NCBI GenBank assembly: GCA_016711045.1
Contig: JADJTT010000006.1
Coordinates: forward strand, 186,001-250,000
Direction: 5' to 3'
Source of the DNA: Saprospirales bacterium
GTDB taxonomy: Bacteria; Bacteroidota; Bacteroidia; Chitinophagales; Saprospiraceae
DNA: 64,000 nucleotides
This document shows positions 60,124 through 64,000 of this stretch, in pieces (positions within the stretch are counted from its first letter, which is position 1; each line of letters starts with the position of its first letter). The notes under the pieces are model-generated. The model saw only the letters and a list, made by a program, of their open reading frames with translations, was not told where the DNA came from and made no database searches. Position numbers and translations under genes: made by a program.

Positions 60124-61308
60124 TCATTTGAGGCTTCTTGGGGTTTGTTTGGGCAGTTGGATGGTGAAGGTCGTCCCCACATTTTCCTCCGAGCGTTTCA
60201 CGAAGATCTTCCCCGAATGGTAATCTTCGATGATGCGTTTGGCGAGGGAAAGGCCCAATCCCCAGCCGCGCTTTTTGGTGGTGAATCCGGGTTCAAAGAC
60301 CGTACGGAATTTACTGGGCGGTATCCCTTTCCCCGTATCGGAAATATCGATAAAAATATGTTCCGGGTCGTGGTATACCTCGGCGGAGAGCTGGCCGGTG
60401 CCCTCCATCGCATCCAGGGCATTGCGCAGGAGGTTCTCTACTACCCAGGCAAAGAGGTGGGGGTTGATGTAGACCAAAAGCGGGGGTTGTGCCGTGCCGG
60501 GGAAGTTGAATTCCACCTTTCTCGGCGCCCGGGCTTGCATGTATTCACGGGCTTTTTCCAGTTCGGAAAAAATATCGATCGGCTGGAGCTCGGGAGAGGA
60601 CCCGATCTTGGAAAAACGGTCGGCGATCAATTCCAGGCGGCTGACGTCGTTGCGGAGTTCCCGCACAATTTCCATCACGTCCTCGTCTTCTTCACGTATC
60701 AATTTCAGGTGCTCGATCCAGCCGATGATCGCGGAAGTGGGGGTGCCCAACTGGTGGGCCGTTTCTTTGGCCATGCCGACCCATACCCGGTTTTGCTCCG
60801 ACCGGCGGGCCGTGCTGAATCCAATATATCCAAAAGCGATGAACACGCCAATGAGGCCGAGCTGTACCAGTGGGAAATACTCGAGCAGGGTGAGCAGGTT
60901 GGATTTTTCGTAATACAATTGCTGGGCAAACCCTTCAATGGGTTCGACGCCCTCGCTCTGCAGGTGTTCCAGCTCTTTTTTCAGAAATACCTGGTCGGTA
61001 TCCTTCCCTTCCCCGAAGTTGAAGGCATCGATGATGGTGCCGGTCTCCCCCACCAGGATCACGGGAATGGTCGAATTGGCTTTTAAAATCTCGGTATGCA
61101 GGGTAAAGTCGATACAGGGGTCGCATTCCGCCGGTAGCGGTTTGGCAATGGCTTCCTGGGCCATCAGCCAGTGCTGCACCTTATTGTATTCCTCTTTGGC
61201 CAGACGGGAGGTGACATAATTGGTGTAGACCATGGAAATGGCCACGATCAGCAGCCCGCCTGCGGCCAGGTACCATTTCCATTTGGATTTATTGTTGTAA
61301 ATGCTCAT
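60124..61308 (-). CDS. Sensor histidine kinase, orphan
   Basis: 394 residues from the ATG giving MSIYNNKSKWKWY. Membrane helices at about 12-32 and 150-172 flank a ~115-residue periplasmic domain with ECDPCIDF (two Cys). The H-box is KETAHQLGTPTSAIIGWIEHL, the 'HQLGTP' version; ATPase motifs VVENLLRNALDAME (N), DISDTGKGIPPSKF (G1) and GWGLGLSLAKRIIEDYH (G2). No response regulator is adjacent, so its partner is elsewhere. It probably shares a transcript with rlmN. Confidence 0.92.
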   Translation of the reverse strand: MSIYNNKSKWKWYLAAGGLLIVAISMVYTNYVTSRLAKEEYNKVQHWLMAQEAIAKPLPAECDPCIDFTLHTEILKANSTIPVILVGETGTIIDAFNFGEGKDTDQVFLKKELEHLQSEGVEPIEGFAQQLYYEKSNLLTLLEYFPLVQLGLIGVFIAFGYIGFSTARRSEQNRVWVGMAKETAHQLGTPTSAIIGWIEHLKLIREEDEDVMEIVRELRNDVSRLELIADRFSKIGSSPELQPIDIFSELEKAREYMQARAPRKVEFNFPGTAQPPLLVYINPHLFAWVVENLLRNALDAMEGTGQLSAEVYHDPEHIFIDISDTGKGIPPSKFRTVFEPGFTTKKRGWGLGLSLAKRIIEDYHSGKIFVKRSEENVGTTFTIQLPKQTPRSLK

Positions 61309-61394
61309 ACAATTGCTCGTTTGAGAGCGCTGCAAAAATAACGAATGAAAAGGCTTCCTATGGTGTGTAATGGCATCAGAAGCCAAAATAAATG

Positions 61395-61402
61395 TAAATT
61401 TG
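61395..61402 (+). promoter_or_regulatory. -7 box upstream of ugd (TAAATTTG)
   Basis: TAAATTTG fits TAnnTTTG, 59 bp before the ugd ATG. No TTG at the -33 distance. Confidence 0.5.
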
Positions 61403-61461
61403 GGCCTTTGAACAAAAGTAAAGAATTAAGGTCGGCGGCGATCTTTATAAAATATTTTCTT

Positions 61462-62787
61462 ATGAAAATTGCAGTAATAGGAACCGGATACGTGGGCCTG
61501 GTCACCGGCACTTGCTTTGCCGAAACAGGCAATCAGGTTATTTGTGTAGATATCGACGCCCAGAAAGTCGCCCGATTGCAAAACGGGGAGATCCCGATTT
61601 TCGAACCCGGCCTGGATGTGCTTTTTGATCGCAATACCCGTCAGGGAAGATTGAAGTTTACCACCGACCTGGCTACCGCAGTAGAAAGCGCTCAATTTAT
61701 TTTCCTCGCCCTGCCTACCCCGCCAGGTGCCGATGGCGCTGCCGATTTATCGTTCGTATTGGGCGTGGCGGCAGATTTGGGCAGCATGATCGTGGATTAT
61801 AAAGTGATCGTCGACAAGAGTACGGTTCCCGTAGGAACGGCGGAGCGGGTACATGCGATCCTGGCAGAAAAACTACCTGCGGACCTGTTCGACGTGGTCT
61901 CCAACCCGGAATTTCTCCGGGAAGGGGTGGCCGTGGATGATTTCCTCAAACCCGACCGCGTAGTGGTAGGTACGCGATCTTCCCGCGCCCGCAAGCTGAT
62001 GGGGCAATTGTACGAACCCTTTGTACGGCAGGGCAACCCCATCCTGTTTATGGACGAACGCTCGGCCGAAATGACCAAGTACGCGGCCAACTCCTACCTG
62101 GCTACCCGGATTACTTTTATGAATGAGATCGCGAACCTGTGCGAATTGGTCGGAGCCAATGTAGATATGGTCCGGCTCGGTATCGGGAGCGATACCCGTA
62201 TCGGCAAACGCTTTCTGTTCCCGGGAGTGGGCTATGGAGGAAGTTGTTTTCCCAAAGATGTACAGGCGTTGGCGAAAACAGCCCGGGAATACCAATACGA
62301 TTTTAAGATACTCCATTCGGTTATGGAGGTGAATACCATTCAAAAGATCAAATTGGCTGATAAGATCAAGGCCTTTTTTGGGAAAGACCTCAAAGGTAAA
62401 ACCATCGCCCTTTGGGGACTGGCTTTTAAGCCCAACACCGACGATATCCGGGAAGCGCCTGCGCTGTATACGATCGATGCACTGTTGGAAGCAGGGGCCA
62501 CGATCCGGGCGTTTGATCCGGAAGCTATGGAAAACGTGCGGGCGATCTATGGCGATACGGTTTTTATGGCCAAAGACCAATACGAAGCACTGCTGGGAGC
62601 TGATGCCCTGGCGATCATCACCGAATGGGCCGTATTCCGCTCGCCCAGCTTTGAAGTGATGAAGGAGTTGCTGAAAGACCGGCTGGTCTTTGATGGCCGA
62701 AATCTCTACGATCTCGTACAAATGCAGGATGCGGGATTCTATTATGAAAGCATCGGACGCGATGCAGTCGATGGAAGAAGTAAATAG
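61462..62787 (+). CDS. ugd: UDP-glucose 6-dehydrogenase
   Basis: 441 residues from the ATG giving MKIAVIGTGYVGLVTG; an upstream extension has no homology. NAD-binding Rossmann IGTGYVGLVTGTCFAE; substrate-binding SNPEFLREGVAVDDF; catalytic Cys in GVGYGGSCFPKDVQAL; C-terminal domain GLAFKPNTDDIREAP. It oxidises UDP-glucose to UDP-glucuronate for exopolysaccharide, capsule or LPS precursors. It might also act on UDP-N-acetyl sugars. A glycosyltransferase lies at the far left of the window but is not linked. Confidence 0.96.
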   Translation: MKIAVIGTGYVGLVTGTCFAETGNQVICVDIDAQKVARLQNGEIPIFEPGLDVLFDRNTRQGRLKFTTDLATAVESAQFIFLALPTPPGADGAADLSFVLGVAADLGSMIVDYKVIVDKSTVPVGTAERVHAILAEKLPADLFDVVSNPEFLREGVAVDDFLKPDRVVVGTRSSRARKLMGQLYEPFVRQGNPILFMDERSAEMTKYAANSYLATRITFMNEIANLCELVGANVDMVRLGIGSDTRIGKRFLFPGVGYGGSCFPKDVQALAKTAREYQYDFKILHSVMEVNTIQKIKLADKIKAFFGKDLKGKTIALWGLAFKPNTDDIREAPALYTIDALLEAGATIRAFDPEAMENVRAIYGDTVFMAKDQYEALLGADALAIITEWAVFRSPSFEVMKELLKDRLVFDGRNLYDLVQMQDAGFYYESIGRDAVDGRSK

Positions 62788-62854
62788 CGATTAAGAAATC
62801 GTGCGCGCATACCTTATCAGGGCGAAACGGCGTTTCAAAGAAAAACCAGCAAAT

Positions 62855-63468
62855 ATGATACTCCGGGCATTTTTTTTAATCGCTATCACCACCCTGCTTT
62901 TCTCCTGCGGAGAGACCGAACGGGTAAAAGTTCGCGATGAACAAGGTAACGTAGTCGAGGAATATTGGCGGGATAAGACCGATTTTGCGAAGCAGGGAGC
63001 TTATATCGCCTATTTTCCGGAAGGAGGTAAACAGGAAGAGGCCAACTATGTGCGCGATACCCTGGACGGGGTGCGCATGATCTATTACCCCAATGGAAAT
63101 ACCCAAATTGTGGAGCATTACCGGATGGGGCTGTTTGTGGCCTTTATCAGACCTTTTACGAAAGTGGAAAACTGGAACTGGAAGGGAATTACGTCAATAA
63201 TGTCATGGCGGGGTCCTGGAAACGCTACTACGAAAATGGCCAGCTGCTCGAAGATGTACAGTTTGAAAACAACGAGGAGAACGGCCCTTTCGTGGAATAC
63301 TATGACAATGGCAATCTCAAGGCCAAAGGCGCCTATTTGAACGGCGACCATGAGCATGGCCTCCTGGAACTATACGATACCACCGGCCAATTGGAACGCA
63401 AAATGAATTGCGAAATGGGCCTTTGCCGTACGTTTTGGACCCCCGATTCGACTGCCGTGCAGGATTAG
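62855..63468 (+). CDS. MORN-repeat lipoprotein, split by a one-base indel
   Basis: From the ATG at 62855 the protein begins MILRAFFLIAITTLLFSC, a lipobox with acylated Cys. MORN-like repeats follow (EEYWRDKTDFAKQGAYIAYF, GGKQEEANYVRD, YYPNGNTQIVEHYRMG). The frame then breaks near 63138: adding one G to GG in GTGGCC restores VGLYQTFYESGKLELEGNY and continues in the frame ending at 63468 (MAGSWKRYYENGQLLEDVQF, YYDNGNLKAKGAYLNG). The whole would be ~204 residues with six or more MORN repeats. Such lipoproteins occur in Bacteroidota, function unknown. The gene lies between ugd and porQ. Indel may be a sequencing error. Confidence 0.8.
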
Positions 63469-63493
63469 TCCCCACACAACTAAACCCCAACCT

Positions 63494-64000
63494 ATGCGAT
63501 CATTTATACTGTTTCTCGTTTTTTCGGCATTCTCTATTTCCATTCAGGCTCAAATTGGCGGGGCTGCGGTCTACCAATTTTTGCAGTTTGCGCCTTCCGC
63601 GCGCGTGTCGGCACTGGGCGGCAACCTGATCACCGTGAGGGACGACGACGTCAACCTGGCGTTTGCCAATCCCGCCCTGCTCAATGCCCGGATGCACCAC
63701 GCGCTGTCCTTTAGCCACAACCTCTACCTGGCCGGCATTCAAAACGGATATGTGGCCTATGGGTATCACCTCCCTAAGGGGGACATCACGCTCCACGGAG
63801 GCTTGCAATATGTGAGCTATGGAACCTTTGACGCCACCGATGACATCGGTACGGTAACGGGTGATTTCAAGGCGGCGGAATATGCGATTACCGTAGGGGC
63901 CGGGAAACAACTCTACGAGCGGCTGTCGGTGGGCGCCAACCTTAAGTTCGTCACTTCCCAACTCGAGAGTTATCATTCTGTAGGACTGGCTGCCGATCTG
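63494..64000 (+). CDS. porQ: Type IX secretion system protein PorQ, N-terminal part (3' end outside window)
   Basis: The frame is open to the window edge, 169 residues visible. A signal peptide ends near residue 20 (SIQAQ). It starts with IGGAAVYQFLQFAPSARVSALGGNLITVRDDD and NLAFANPALL; key parts are GGAAVYQFL, SARVSALGGN and NPALLNARM, the hallmark of PorV/PorQ/FadL-like T9SS barrels, and the QIGG start favours PorQ. PorQ works with PorU, PorV and PorZ in the cell-surface attachment complex. Start 25 bp after the MORN gene. Confidence 0.88.
   Translation, partial: MRSFILFLVFSAFSISIQAQIGGAAVYQFLQFAPSARVSALGGNLITVRDDDVNLAFANPALLNARMHHALSFSHNLYLAGIQNGYVAYGYHLPKGDITLHGGLQYVSYGTFDATDDIGTVTGDFKAAEYAITVGAGKQLYERLSVGANLKFVTSQLESYHSVGLAADL

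Noticed and set aside
1..64000. Insertion sequences, prophage, rRNA operon, replication origin or riboswitch
   Set aside because: I found no transposase, integrase, phage structural gene, rRNA signature, DnaA-box cluster or recognisable riboswitch core in the window.

Overview
The window comes from a member of the Bacteroidota. The evidence is a fused MurF-alanine racemase, the giant type IX secretion (T9SS) translocon SprA, PorQ, a cargo protein with a type B C-terminal sorting domain, DUF4230/DUF3108/DUF4112 proteins, and promoter -7 boxes of the TAnnTTTG type. A Saprospiria-like organism is my best guess, but nothing here proves it. A CrtY-type lycopene cyclase suggests a carotenoid-pigmented cell. 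Coding density is high. There is no rRNA, no transposase and no CRISPR array.

Layout. 1-0.64 kb: 3' part of a family-4 glycosyltransferase. 0.6-6.5 kb: a minus-strand operon of TetR regulator, LolA-like protein, two FtsX-type permeases, ABC ATPase and outer-membrane barrel; it looks like an envelope lipid or lipoprotein transporter, with a near-perfect operator over the TetR promoter. 6.6-13.4 kb: membrane AraC-like regulator (frameshifted), glucosaminidase, TatA, 2OG-Fe(II) oxygenase, ruvC, a flippase-like membrane protein, DUF3108 and DUF4230. 13.6-23.9 kb: POT transporter, a trio of parvulin/SurA-type chaperones, murF-alr and purD. 24.1-32.4 kb: ruvA and sprA (split by one base). 32.6-43.3 kb: two-component system, ftsH, rsfS, birA, cinA, a 2-oxoacid dehydrogenase E2 and a TPR/beta-propeller/OmpA protein. 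43.4-51.6 kb: methyltransferase, DUF4112, HtrA, urocanase, an alpha-oxoamine synthase, lycopene cyclase (frameshifted) and an aminotransferase. 51.7-56.5 kb: T9SS cargo, tandem GNAT-like paralogues and an NPP-type phosphodiesterase. 56.5-57.9 kb: three tandem 435-bp units, each a GIY-YIG nuclease gene fused to a tRNA-Asn 3' half, next to the intact tRNA-Asn. 58.1-64 kb: PfkB kinase, rlmN, histidine kinase, ugd, a MORN lipoprotein (frameshifted) and the start of porQ.

The unifying theme is the cell envelope: periplasmic folding (SurA/PpiC/HtrA/FtsH), outer-membrane export (SprA, PorQ, OmpA-type protein, ABC/LolA-like system), peptidoglycan (MurF-Alr, glucosaminidase) and surface polysaccharide (glycosyltransferase, Ugd). 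The most unusual region is the GIY-YIG/tRNA-Asn array, where each nuclease ORF takes its stop codon from tRNA anticodon-loop sequence and a palindrome sits in the former variable loop. Four genes carry single-base indels in short base runs, so assembly errors must be considered before calling them pseudogenes.
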